NCBI GenBank assembly: GCA_002897735.1
Contig: BDTW01000042.1
Coordinates: forward strand, 44,133 to 108,132
Direction: 5' to 3'
DNA from: a bacterium BMS3Bbin13
GTDB taxonomy: Bacteria > Pseudomonadota > Gammaproteobacteria > 21-64-14
Length of the DNA: 64,000 nucleotides
In this document: in pieces, positions 36,088-45,426 of the stretch
Layout: the number at the start of each line of letters is the position of its first letter
How positions within the stretch are numbered: the first letter of the stretch is position 1
Notes under the pieces: generated by a model
The model's input: only the letters and a program-made list of their open reading frames with translations
Database searches by the model: none
What the model was told of the DNA's origin: nothing
Translations under genes and position numbers: made by a program

Positions 36088-37197
36088 TCAATACATGCGA
36101 TGACGAAACAGCCAGCCGGCGAGGGCCAGCGAGACGACACCGATCAGCGCCATGGGCCAGAGCTGGGCGAACAGCAGGGAGAACGGGGTCTCCTCCAGGA
36201 ACACCCCCCGCAGTACGATCATCAGGTAGCGCATCGGATTGAGGAGGGTGAGCTTCTGTACGATCTCCGGCATGTTGGCGATGGGCGTGGCGAAGCCCGA
36301 GAGGATAATGGCCGGGACCAGGAACAGAAACGCCCCCACCATGCCCTGCTGCTGGGTGGCGGACAGGGAGGAGATCATCAGGCCCACACCGATGGCCGAT
36401 AGCAGGAACACGGAGACGCCCGTATAGAGGGTCGCCAGGCTGCCGAGCAACGGCACCCGGAACCAGAGCACGGCCAGTGCGATGATGAACGTGGCCTCGG
36501 CGAGACCGATCAGCAACCCCGGCAGCGCCTTGCCGAGGAGGATCTCGACCGGGCGCAGCGGTGTCACCAACAGTTGGTCGAAGGTGCCCTGTTCCCGTTC
36601 CCGGGCGACCGACATCACGGTGACCATCATGGTCACCACCAGGGTCAGCAGCCCCACGATCCCGGGCACGATGAACCAGCGGCTCTCGAGGTTGGGATTG
36701 AACCAGGCGCGCACGGCGAGGTGCGCGGGCGGCGCGGCCAGGCCGTGCCCGGCGGCCCAGTGTTCATTGAAACGGATGACGATGCTGCGCACGTAATTGA
36801 GGGCGATGAGCGCGGTGTTGGAGTTGCGCCCGTCGAGGAGCACCTGCAGGTCGGCGGGACGCCCGGCCTGCAGGTCGCGGCTGAAGCGCGGCCCGATATG
36901 GACCACGAGCAATGCGCGCCGGTCGTCCAGGGTCGGTGCGATCTGTCCGGCGCGGGTGATCCGGGCGACCTCGCGGAAGTTGGGCGAGCCGCGGAAATCG
37001 GCCACCAGTTCGCGCGCCGCCGGCCCCGGGTCCTCGTTGTAGACCGCGAACGGGACGTGGTTGAGGTTGAAGCTGGCGGCATAGCCGAATACCAGGAGCT
37101 GAATGATGGGCGGGCCGATCAGTACGAGGCGACTCTGCTTGTCCTTGAGCAGGGTCAGGAACTCCTTCTTGACCAGGGCGATGATCCGCTGCCACAT
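36088..37197 (-). CDS. ABC-2 type permease (YbhR-like)
   Basis: LLKDKQSRLVLIGPPIIQLLVFGYAAS; LLTLVVTMMVTVMSVAREREQGTFDQLLVTPLRPVEILLGK. Confidence 0.92.
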   Translation of the reverse strand: MWQRIIALVKKEFLTLLKDKQSRLVLIGPPIIQLLVFGYAASFNLNHVPFAVYNEDPGPAARELVADFRGSPNFREVARITRAGQIAPTLDDRRALLVVHIGPRFSRDLQAGRPADLQVLLDGRNSNTALIALNYVRSIVIRFNEHWAAGHGLAAPPAHLAVRAWFNPNLESRWFIVPGIVGLLTLVVTMMVTVMSVAREREQGTFDQLLVTPLRPVEILLGKALPGLLIGLAEATFIIALAVLWFRVPLLGSLATLYTGVSVFLLSAIGVGLMISSLSATQQQGMVGAFLFLVPAIILSGFATPIANMPEIVQKLTLLNPMRYLMIVLRGVFLEETPFSLLFAQLWPMALIGVVSLALAGWLFRHRMY

Positions 37198-37220
37198 GGG
37201 ATGTCCTCTGCGCGGTGCGC

Positions 37221-38366
37221 TTACTCCAGCCGTTTGCGGGCGTGGTGCCGTGCCAACCCGAGGAAGATGGCCGCGATTGCGATGAGCGCCAGCGCATTGG
37301 GCACGATGATGTGCCACAGGTCGCCGGCCAGGAACACGGTCTGCAGGATGAAGACGAAGTAACGGGCCGCCACGAGGTAGGTGATCCCCTGCACCGCCTG
37401 CGGCATGCTGCCGATGTCGAACACGAAACCCGAGAGCACGAAGGCCGGGAGGAAGGTGGCGATGATCGCCGTCTGTCCGGCCACGAACTGGTTCTTGGCG
37501 ATGATCGAGATCAACAGCCCCATGCCGAGCGCGGCGAGCAGGAACAGCGCCGCGCAGAGGAACAGCACCGCAAGCGAGCCGCGCAACGGAACGTGGAACA
37601 ACCATACCGCCATGGCCACCGACAACGCCATGCCGCCCATGCCGAGAATGAGATAGGGGATGAGCTTGCCGAGCAGCACCTCGCGCATCGCCACCGGCGT
37701 GACCATGAGCGCCTCCATGGTGCCGCGTTCCCACTCCCGTGCCATCACCAGCGCGGTGAGCAGCGCGCCGATCAGGGTCATGATCACCGCGATCAGCCCC
37801 GGCACGAGGTAGTTGCGGCTGCGAAGCTCGCTGTTGAACCACACGCGCGGGTCGAGCCGGACCGGGATGCGCAATGCGACGCCCCGGGCGCGCGCCCGCT
37901 GGCCCAGCCAGCCGATCCATACCCCCTCCACGTAGCCCTGGATCAGCCGGGCGCTGTTGGCGTCGACGCCGTTGACGATCAACTGGATCGGCGCACCGTG
38001 CGGTCCGCGCAGGCGCCGCGCGAAATTTGCGCGCAGGCGTATGATCGCCTGCACCCGGCCCTGCATGAGCGCCTCGGTGGCCCTCGCCATGTCGGGCAGG
38101 GACAGCGGGGCGAAATAGCGCGAGTGATAGAACGCGCCGGTGAAGCTCGCGGTGTCGGCGCTCGGTTGGGCCACCACCAGCGCCACGGGCACGTGCTTGG
38201 CGTCCAAGGACACGCCGTAACCGAAGATCAGCAGCAGCACCACCGGCAGTAGGAAGGCGATGGCGATACTGCTCGGGTCGCGCAGGATCTGAAGAAACTC
38301 CTTGCGCACGAGTCCCTCGAGACGCATGGCGGCGCCGCCGCGTCGCATGGGCGCCGGCGTGTTCAC
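37221..38366 (-). CDS. ABC-2 type permease (YbhS-like)
   Basis: KEFLQILRDPSSIAIAFLLPVVLLLIFGYGVS; REWERGTMEALMVTPVAMREVLLGK. Confidence 0.92.
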   Translation of the reverse strand: MNTPAPMRRGGAAMRLEGLVRKEFLQILRDPSSIAIAFLLPVVLLLIFGYGVSLDAKHVPVALVVAQPSADTASFTGAFYHSRYFAPLSLPDMARATEALMQGRVQAIIRLRANFARRLRGPHGAPIQLIVNGVDANSARLIQGYVEGVWIGWLGQRARARGVALRIPVRLDPRVWFNSELRSRNYLVPGLIAVIMTLIGALLTALVMAREWERGTMEALMVTPVAMREVLLGKLIPYLILGMGGMALSVAMAVWLFHVPLRGSLAVLFLCAALFLLAALGMGLLISIIAKNQFVAGQTAIIATFLPAFVLSGFVFDIGSMPQAVQGITYLVAARYFVFILQTVFLAGDLWHIIVPNALALIAIAAIFLGLARHHARKRLE

Positions 38367-40171
38367 GCCGCCGCCCCCCGCTCCCGCTCGTGTTCCTCGA
38401 TCAGTGCGATGAAGGCGTCCTCCATGCTCGGGTGGGTATGCCCCGGAGTGCGTGCGCGCGCCTTGATCTCGCGCGGGGTGCCGAGGGCCAGGATCTCGCC
38501 GGCGGCGATGAGCATGAGCCGGTCGCAGTACTCGGCCTCCTCCATGGAGTGGGTGGTCACGAGCACCGTGACGCCCCGTTCGGCGAGCACGTTGATGCGC
38601 CGCCAGAAGCCGCGCCGCGCGACGGGGTCGATTCCGGAGGTGGGTTCGTCGAGGAACAGGATCCGCGGCTCGTGCATGAGCGCACAGGCGAGCGACAGGC
38701 GTTGCTTGAACCCCAGCGGCAGCTCGCCGCTGACGGCCTCGCGCACCGGTGCGAGATCGAACCCGGAGAGCGCCCAGGCGATACGCTCGCGCCGGCGTCG
38801 CCCACCGAGGCCGTAGGCGCCCGCGAAGAACTCGAGATTCTCGCGCACGCTCAGGTTTCCGTAGAGCGAGAACTTCTGCGACATGTAACCGATGCGCGCG
38901 CGTACATCGGCGGCGGCGGTGCGCAGATCGGCGCCGGCCACGCGCAGCTCGCCGCCGCTCGGTGGCAGCAGGCCGCAGAGCATGCGGAAGGTGGTCGATT
39001 TTCCGGCGCCGTTGGCCCCGAGCAGACCGAAGACCTCGCCGCGCCGTACCTCGAAGGTGAGGTTGCGCACCGCATAGAAGTCCCCGAAGCGGCGCTGCAG
39101 GCCGCGCACCTCGATCACCGTGTCATGCTCGGCGCCGGCGTCGGGGGGCGCGTCGGCCGGGGCCGGCGCCGCGACGGCGCCCGCGCCTTCGGCGTCCGCG
39201 CCGTCGCGCAAGGTGGCGATAAAGCTGTCCTCGAAGCGCGGCGCGATCGGCTCGATGGAGACGCCCCGGACGCCCGGCAGCAGCCGTTGCAGGTCGGGCG
39301 TGATGTGCGCGGCCATCACCAAGCGGATGTGTTCGCCCTGAATGACCGCATCGACCACGTCCGGGGCGTCGGCGAGCCGCTCGTGGACGGTGCGTTTCTT
39401 CAGCGATTCCGGAACGCTCACCGCGTAGGTGCGCCCGGCCAGCGGCGTCGTGAACCGCTGCGGGGGGCCGCGGCCGAGCACCTCCCCCTCGTGGATCAGG
39501 ATCACCTCGTCGCAGCGCTCGGCCTCGTCCAGATAGGCGGTGCTCAGGAGCACGCTCATTCCCTGCTCGCGTACCAGCCGGTAGACGATGCTCCACAGTT
39601 CGCGACGCGAGAGCGGGTCCACGCCGACCGTGGGCTCGTCGAGCAGCAACAGTCGCGGCGGGCGTATCAGCGTGCAGGCGAGACCGAGTTTCTGCTTCAT
39701 GCCCCCCGAGAGATGGCCGGCGAGCCGGGTGGTGAACGGCTCGAGCCCCGTCATGCGCGTGAGTTCCTCGTAGCGTGCCGCGCGCTCGCCCTTGGGCACC
39801 CCCTGCAGCCGCGCGTAGAGATCGAGATTCTCCTGCACGGTGAGGTCCTCGTAGAGGCCGAATCGCTGCGGCATGTAGCCCAGCGCCGACTGCACCGCGA
39901 GCGAGTCGTGCGTGGCGTCCAGGCCGAGCACCGTGACCGCGCCGGCATCGGGCACCAGCAGGCCCGCGGTGGTGCGCATGAGGGTGGTCTTGCCGGCCCC
40001 GTCCGGTCCGACCAGACCCGTGACCTGTCCGCTGCGTACCTCGAGGTTCACACCGCGCAACGCCTGTACGGTGCGCCCGCCGGTGCGGAAGGTCTTGTCC
40101 ACGTCGCGGAAGGTGAGCACGATGTCGGACCCGGCGATCGGCCCCGACGCGGGTGCCGGGGTCCCGGTCAC
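38363..40171 (-). CDS. Duplicated ABC ATPase (YbhF-like)
   Basis: Two Walker A motifs (GPDGAGKTT, GANGAGKST); LSGGMKQKLGLACTL signature; two LLLDEPT/LFLDEPT Walker B motifs. Confidence 0.95.
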   Translation of the reverse strand: MTGTPAPASGPIAGSDIVLTFRDVDKTFRTGGRTVQALRGVNLEVRSGQVTGLVGPDGAGKTTLMRTTAGLLVPDAGAVTVLGLDATHDSLAVQSALGYMPQRFGLYEDLTVQENLDLYARLQGVPKGERAARYEELTRMTGLEPFTTRLAGHLSGGMKQKLGLACTLIRPPRLLLLDEPTVGVDPLSRRELWSIVYRLVREQGMSVLLSTAYLDEAERCDEVILIHEGEVLGRGPPQRFTTPLAGRTYAVSVPESLKKRTVHERLADAPDVVDAVIQGEHIRLVMAAHITPDLQRLLPGVRGVSIEPIAPRFEDSFIATLRDGADAEGAGAVAAPAPADAPPDAGAEHDTVIEVRGLQRRFGDFYAVRNLTFEVRRGEVFGLLGANGAGKSTTFRMLCGLLPPSGGELRVAGADLRTAAADVRARIGYMSQKFSLYGNLSVRENLEFFAGAYGLGGRRRRERIAWALSGFDLAPVREAVSGELPLGFKQRLSLACALMHEPRILFLDEPTSGIDPVARRGFWRRINVLAERGVTVLVTTHSMEEAEYCDRLMLIAAGEILALGTPREIKARARTPGHTHPSMEDAFIALIEEHERERGAAA

Positions 40172-41208
40172 GGACCCGTGCAGCCCGCCGGGCGTCCGGC
40201 GGCGCCCGGCGGCGCATTCAGGGGGATCTCGACCGTGGCCGGCATGCCCAGGCGCAGCTCGCCTTGCGGATTGCAGGCGTAGACGCGCACTTGGTAGACG
40301 AGGTGCGTGCGCACCTGCGGGGTCTCCACGGGCTTGGGGGTGAACTCCGCGGTCGGCGAGATGAAGCCGACCCAGCCGGCGTAGCGCTTACCGGGGTAGC
40401 TGTCGGTGGTGATCCACGCGCGCATGCCTTCGCGGATCCGTCCGAGATCGGGTTCCGGGACATAGGTGCGTACCCACATCGGATTGGTGAGTGCCAGGGT
40501 GTAGACCGGTCGCTGTGGTGAGGCCATGTCGCCCGGTTCGAGGAGGCGGTCCTGGATGATCCCGTCGGCGGGGGCCTCGAGCCGCGCGTCGGCGAGCCGG
40601 CGTCCGGCGAGTGTGAGTACCGCCTCGTCCGCCTGCAGCGTCGCCTTCGCGGCGGCGATGTCCTCCTTGCGCGGGCCGGCGAGCACCAGCTTCAGGGTCT
40701 CCCCGGCGGCCTCGAGCCGCGCGCGCGCCGCCACGGCGATCGCCGTGGCGGCATCGTCGGCGGCCTGCGGTACGAGTTTGCGGCGCGCGAGATCGCGCTG
40801 GCGCCGCTCGTTGAGCGTCGCGTTGTGGGCCTCGGCCTTGGCGGCGGCCACGTCGGCGCGCACCTTGCGGATCTCCTCCGGGCGGCTGCCGGCCAGCAGT
40901 CGCGCCACCACTTGGCGTTGCGCCGCCACCCGGGCGCGCGCCTCGTCCGCCGCCGCCTTGAGTCGCCGGGTATCGAGACGTGCCAGCAACTGGCCGGTCC
41001 GGACGCGGTCGCCCTCGCGCGCCTCCATGGCGACGATGCGTCCGCTGTCGTTGAAGGCGACTTCCACCTGACGGATGTCCACGTTCCCGTACAGGATCAG
41101 CCGGTCGGCGGACGCGCCGCCGTGATCCGTGCGCCACCACCAGGCCCCGCCGCCCACGGTGGCGAGCACGAGCAGGATGGGCAGCAGGATACGGGCCTTG
41201 GGTTTCAC
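40168..41208 (-). CDS. HlyD-family periplasmic adaptor (YbhG-like)
   Basis: VDIRQVEVAFNDSGRIVAMEAREGDRVRTGQLLARLD; coiled-coil; DARLEAPADGIIQDRLLEPGD. Confidence 0.92.
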   Translation of the reverse strand: MKPKARILLPILLVLATVGGGAWWWRTDHGGASADRLILYGNVDIRQVEVAFNDSGRIVAMEAREGDRVRTGQLLARLDTRRLKAAADEARARVAAQRQVVARLLAGSRPEEIRKVRADVAAAKAEAHNATLNERRQRDLARRKLVPQAADDAATAIAVAARARLEAAGETLKLVLAGPRKEDIAAAKATLQADEAVLTLAGRRLADARLEAPADGIIQDRLLEPGDMASPQRPVYTLALTNPMWVRTYVPEPDLGRIREGMRAWITTDSYPGKRYAGWVGFISPTAEFTPKPVETPQVRTHLVYQVRVYACNPQGELRLGMPATVEIPLNAPPGAAGRPAGCTGP

Positions 41209-41894
41209 GGTGCGGTTTCCTCTTGGGTGACGATGAACGCGCCGAGCGGGGCCGGGGCGCCGGCCCCCGAATAGAAGAGCCGGACGGTATGGTCCACGAG
41301 CCGTGCGACCCGCGCCGGTTCCGCCGGCACGTCGAACACCCGGCGTGCGACGGGCAGGGCGAGGAACGGGTGCAGGGCGAGACTCATCAGCGAGAGCGCC
41401 GCGAGTTCCGGGTCGAGGTCGGCGCGCAGCCGCCCCGCGGACACCTCGCGTGCGATCAGCTCGGCCAGCCCCGAACCGCCGGGGACGGCGTAGGTGCGCA
41501 CGAATTCCTCGCGGTACTCCCCGTCGGGGGCGAGTACGTCGCGGGTGAGGAGGGCGGCCAGCCAGGGCGCGGCGGCGAGCGTACCCATGAGGCTCGCGAC
41601 GAAGGCGCGGATCGGATCGCGCTCGGTGGAACCGGCAAAGAGGAGCCGGCGTAACCGAGTCAGTACCGGCGCGGCGGTCTCTTCGAAGATGTGCCGGTAG
41701 AGACCGCGCTTGTCCCCGAAATAGTAGTGGACCATTGCCGGGTTGACGCCCGCCTCGCGCGCGATGCGGCGCAACGACGCGCCGGCGTAGCCGTGTGCGG
41801 CGAACAGGCGTCGCCCACTGTCGAGCAGCGCCTCGCGCACCGCGGCCTCGCCGTGGCCCGATCGTCCCGTGACCGATCTCGCCTCGTGGCTCAC
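41205..41894 (-). CDS. TetR-family regulator (CecR-like)
   Basis: LFAAHGYAGASLRRIAREAGVNPAMVHYYFGDKRGLY; genomic context; GTG start at 41894 preferred over the listed 41960. Confidence 0.88.
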   Translation of the reverse strand: MSHEARSVTGRSGHGEAAVREALLDSGRRLFAAHGYAGASLRRIAREAGVNPAMVHYYFGDKRGLYRHIFEETAAPVLTRLRRLLFAGSTERDPIRAFVASLMGTLAAAPWLAALLTRDVLAPDGEYREEFVRTYAVPGGSGLAELIAREVSAGRLRADLDPELAALSLMSLALHPFLALPVARRVFDVPAEPARVARLVDHTVRLFYSGAGAPAPLGAFIVTQEETAP

Positions 41895-41952
41895 GTCCCT
41901 TCCCAACGGATCCAATGGGATCTTCCCGCCGGACGCGTGCCCGACAGTCCCA

Positions 41953-41968
41953 TTAAACACTCGTTTAA
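41953..41968. promoter_or_regulatory. Candidate TetR/CecR operator
   Basis: Perfect inverted repeat TTAAAC-ACTC-GTTTAA directly upstream of the regulator. Confidence 0.55.
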
Positions 41969-42031
41969 CGATCGGTCAAGGGGACGGCGTCAGGCACCGA
42001 TGGGATCGAGCGGTCGGCCGGTGCCGGTGCG

Positions 42032-42874
42032 TCAGCCGGCCGGGGCGCAGCGCCCGTCCCGGAAGGGCCCGATGGTCTTCATCATCCGGCTCACGGCGCC
42101 TTTCGGGAGGCCCTGCAGGAGCACCGGTTTTCCCCGGCGATTGCAGTAGAGCAGGGTGGGGGTGGCGACCTGACCGGCCTTCGCCAGCAGCTTGGTATTG
42201 GCCTTCACCTTGGCCCGGACGGCCGCGGACGGATTCGCCACGGGGGTGACGCCGCCCTCTTCCCGGGCGACATCGAAGCCCTTCTCATTCTTCGCCAGCG
42301 CGGCCGCCGGGTCCTTGGCGGTCAGCAGGGCCGCGGATTTTCCGGTGCTGCTGGGCTTGAGGAAGGCCACCGGGATGAAGCGCACCCGTACGCGGCCCGC
42401 CTTCACCAGGGGCATGACCTCGGCGTAGAACTTGTGGCAGTAGATGCAGTTCGGATCGATGAAGGCGGTGAGCAGCGGTCCTTTCCGGCCCACGGTAAAA
42501 CCGGCGGCCCGCACGCTGCCGAGCGCGAACTTCGCGGCCGGCATCGGCTTGGAGATCAGCCCCAGGCGCTCCATCGCCGCACGCGTCTCGCTGGCGCCGC
42601 CGGGACCGATCAGGTTGCCGAGCAGCAGGTACTGATCGTCGCCCGTGAGCCAGCCGACCATCTTGCGGCCCCGGATCTCGAGCAGCACGCCGGTCAGTCC
42701 CGCAGGGCCCGGGAAGAGCTTCTCGACCCGGGCACGCCCGTGGCTGATGCGGGCGATGTGTTCGCTGGCCTGTTTCAGGGTCGGCGCGGCGCCTGCCGGG
42801 GTGGACCACAGGACTCCGGTCAGGACCAGCGACGAAAGGAGTACGGAGAGCGCAGCGGTGCGTGTGCGTGGCAT
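42032..42874 (-). CDS. DsbC/DsbG-like thiol:disulfide isomerase
   Basis: Signal peptide; TAFIDPNCIYCHKFYAEVMPLV active site; QVATPTLLYCN. Confidence 0.9.
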   Translation of the reverse strand: MPRTRTAALSVLLSSLVLTGVLWSTPAGAAPTLKQASEHIARISHGRARVEKLFPGPAGLTGVLLEIRGRKMVGWLTGDDQYLLLGNLIGPGGASETRAAMERLGLISKPMPAAKFALGSVRAAGFTVGRKGPLLTAFIDPNCIYCHKFYAEVMPLVKAGRVRVRFIPVAFLKPSSTGKSAALLTAKDPAAALAKNEKGFDVAREEGGVTPVANPSAAVRAKVKANTKLLAKAGQVATPTLLYCNRRGKPVLLQGLPKGAVSRMMKTIGPFRDGRCAPAG

Positions 42875-43240
42875 CGGAGGTTCCTTGTGCCTGCGTGGGT
42901 CGGGCCGCCGCAGTCCGCGGAACCGCTCCCCGATGGCGGGTCGGTCCCGATGCGGGCGAGTCGCGAACCATTGTACCCAGGATGGTGCGGCCCGGACTAC
43001 CGTCCTGTGAATACCCCTGCGCGGCTCCGGGGAAAGGGGGATCCTCGATGATGCGTCGATCCTCTTCGTCGACGATCTTTGAATAGTCCGTGCGTGCCGG
43101 ATTGACAGCCGCCCCTTAAGGAGTAAACAATATACAACTTATACGGCTTCCGCGCGGAAGGGCGCATGCCCCGGCGCCGCCGGTCCCTCGTGAGGGCGGC
43201 GCCCGCGCCGGATGAAGACAATCGAAACGGAGGGTTCCCG

Positions 43241-43498
43241 ATGGCAGGACCGGTCTTCAACTTGGTGAATCAGGCGCCCCACGTGTTCGATGCACGCGGC
43301 GTCGCCAAGCGGTTTCGCCATGCGGCGATTTTCGGTGCTCTCGATGCCCTGCGCCCCGGGGAGACGATGCGCTTCCTGAACGACCACGATCCCCTCCCGC
43401 TGCTGGAGCAGATGAGGACCCGTTACGGGGACACCGTACACATGGCCTATGTAGAGCGCGGGTCCGGGCGCGTGGTCATCGATTTCGCGAGGCGCTGA
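43241..43498 (+). CDS. DUF2249 domain protein
   Basis: VFDARGVAKRFRHAAIFGALDALRPGETMRFLNDHDPLPLLEQM. Confidence 0.85.
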   Translation: MAGPVFNLVNQAPHVFDARGVAKRFRHAAIFGALDALRPGETMRFLNDHDPLPLLEQMRTRYGDTVHMAYVERGSGRVVIDFARR

Positions 43499-43499
43499 G

Positions 43500-44057
43500 G
43501 TGTCTCTCCTGCGCGAGGCGCCGGGCTTCGACGACCCCGTGGGCCTGCTCGCGGCCTGCCATGGACGGATCGAGGATCAGTGCGCGATGCTGGTTCGGCT
43601 GCCGGCGCATCTGCAGGCGAACGGCCCGGACGAGGCGGCGCGGCGCGCGGGCGAGCGAGCGCTGCGCTACTTTGAGACCGCCGGGCGCCATCATCACACC
43701 GACGAGGACGAAGACCTGTTCCCGTTGCTGCTGCGCCGTGCCGGGATCGCGGGCGAATCCGCGCTGGCGCGGCTGATCGGCGAGTTGGGTGTCCAGCACC
43801 TCGAGCTCGAACGGCTCTGGTTGGGGTTGCGGCCGTTGCTGGAGCGTATCCGCGAGGGGGACGTCGTGGCCCCGGACGACCTGCCGGTGGAGGCGTTCGC
43901 TCATGTCTATCGTCGCCACATGTCCCGGGAGGACGAGCAGGTGCTGCCCTATGCGCGGCGGGTGTTGTCCGAGGACGAGCGGCGGGTCCTCGGCGAGTGC
44001 ATGGCGCGGCGTCGGGAGGCGGTGCCGGGCGGCGCACCCCGGTCGCCCCGCGGATGA
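43500..44057 (+). CDS. Hemerythrin HHE-domain protein
   Basis: LLAACHGRIEDQC...HHHTDEDEDLFPLL...LIGELGVQHLELERLW...HMSREDEQVLPYA; GTG start. Confidence 0.87.
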   Translation: MSLLREAPGFDDPVGLLAACHGRIEDQCAMLVRLPAHLQANGPDEAARRAGERALRYFETAGRHHHTDEDEDLFPLLLRRAGIAGESALARLIGELGVQHLELERLWLGLRPLLERIREGDVVAPDDLPVEAFAHVYRRHMSREDEQVLPYARRVLSEDERRVLGECMARRREAVPGGAPRSPRG

Positions 44058-44060
44058 CCG

Positions 44061-44513
44061 TCAGGGATCGGCGCGCGTCCGGTCCGCGGGGTGCAGTCGT
44101 TGCGAAACGGCGGGATTGACCAGATCGGCGAGGGTATATCGGTCGAGTGCTGTAAGAAACGCCGCGCGTGCGTCGGCGACCGCCCCCTTCAGCGCGCAGC
44201 ACGGGTCGAGGAGGCAGTTCGCGGGGTGGTCCTCGCCCATGCATTCCACCACCGCCAGGGATCCCTCCATCCGGCGCACCACCTCGCCGAGGTTGATCTG
44301 TGCGGCCGGGCGGGCGAGTTGCAGGCCGCCGCCCTTGCCGCGTCGGGTGATGAGGTATCCGGTGTGTGCCAGCCCATGGACCACCTTGAGCAGGTGGTTG
44401 CGGGAGATCCGGTAGCGCTCGGCGATCTCGGAGATGGTGCCGGTCCTCCCCGGTCGGCCGCCCAGGTACATGAGTACCCGCAGAGCGTAGTCGGTGTAAC
44501 GGGTCAGACGCAT
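44061..44513 (-). CDS. Rrf2-family regulator (NsrR-like)
   Basis: MRLTRYTDYALRVLMYLGGRPGRTGTISEIAERYRISRNHLLKVVHGL; Fe-S ligand-like Cys CMGEDHPANCLLDPCCAL. Confidence 0.9.
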   Translation of the reverse strand: MRLTRYTDYALRVLMYLGGRPGRTGTISEIAERYRISRNHLLKVVHGLAHTGYLITRRGKGGGLQLARPAAQINLGEVVRRMEGSLAVVECMGEDHPANCLLDPCCALKGAVADARAAFLTALDRYTLADLVNPAVSQRLHPADRTRADP

Positions 44514-44726
44514 CGGCGTCGGTGCGGTCCATTGTCCGGGGTCGCCGCGCGGCGACCCGCCGGAAGCATGCAGATTGTGGTATCCAGTATACAGGTTCAT
44601 GTGGAACCGTCGCTACGGGGCCGCCGCTCCCGCCGGGAACCCTACACAGGGGACGCGGTCTCACTTTTCGTTCCACCGGATCGACCGGAATCAGCCACGA
44701 ACCAAACCGAGATCGAGGAGAGCCCC

Positions 44727-45125
44727 ATGGATTATGCAAGCGCGGAGAATCAGATCGCACAGGTGGAGCAACAGGGCCGGACGACGCTGCAGAAAATGCA
44801 GACGCTGGCCCAGAAACTGCGCTCCTCCGCCACCGATGAGACCACCGGCCGCGAGCGGGCCATGGACCTGCGCGAAGTTGCGCTGTCCGTTCAGCAGCAG
44901 AACCAGTCCGTGGTGGCGCTGGTCGATCAGATGGCCGAGTACATCAAGACCCTGGAGGGGCAACTGCAATCGCACCCCAACCCCACGATGCAGCCGCGCG
45001 GCTGGGGCAACCGGGCCCCGATGTCGGGCGGCGGTTTCTGGGGCAGCATCACCAGCGGCTTGGGTATGGGCGCCGGATTCGCGGTGGCCGACGACGTGGT
45101 CGGCGGCCTGTTCAATATGTTCTGA
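44727..45125 (+). CDS. Hypothetical coiled-coil protein with Gly-rich C-terminus
   Basis: MDYASAENQIAQVEQQGRTTLQKMQTLAQKL; upstream gaggagagcccc RBS region. Confidence 0.6.
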   Translation: MDYASAENQIAQVEQQGRTTLQKMQTLAQKLRSSATDETTGRERAMDLREVALSVQQQNQSVVALVDQMAEYIKTLEGQLQSHPNPTMQPRGWGNRAPMSGGGFWGSITSGLGMGAGFAVADDVVGGLFNMF

Positions 45126-45130
45126 ACGCT

Positions 45131-45380
45131 GAACTTGACATCCTCCCCGGCATGAATGCCGGAGATTCCTACGGCGCTCAGGCGCGGCATTGAGCCGCTC
45201 CCGAGTCGCTTCGGCGGGTTCCTGCTTCATCGGGGCAGGTTGCGGCGCGCAGCGCCCAACACTTACGGCCTCTCCACAGGCTTCACTTCCCGCCTGCCCG
45301 GCGGTAGGTCTTGCAACATCCACATTATAGGACGGCTGCGCCGTCCGCGCTATCCTTCCCCGCCCTGAACGGCGGGGCTT
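45131..45380 (-). mobile_element. Decayed IS200/IS605-type element: tnpB 3' end remnant plus right end
   Basis: Hairpin end cttgacatcctccccggcatgaatgccggagattcctacgg and second hairpin tccttccccgccctgaacggcgggg; minus-strand translation PTAGQAGSEACGEAVSVGRCAPQPAPMKQEPAEATRERLNAAPERRRNLRHSCRGGCQ resembles TnpB C-terminal tails. Confidence 0.65.
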
Positions 45381-45426
45381 GCCGCGCACCGGGTCAGGTC
45401 CCGGGTCCCGGCGCCTTCCGGCGGAA

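Noticed and set aside
38390-40282. 630-aa plus-strand ORF
   Set aside because: Antisense shadow of the duplicated ABC ATPase with no recognisable motif.
45131-45380. Functional tnpB gene
   Set aside because: Only the C-terminal tail is recognisable; no RuvC-like or zinc-finger region is present.
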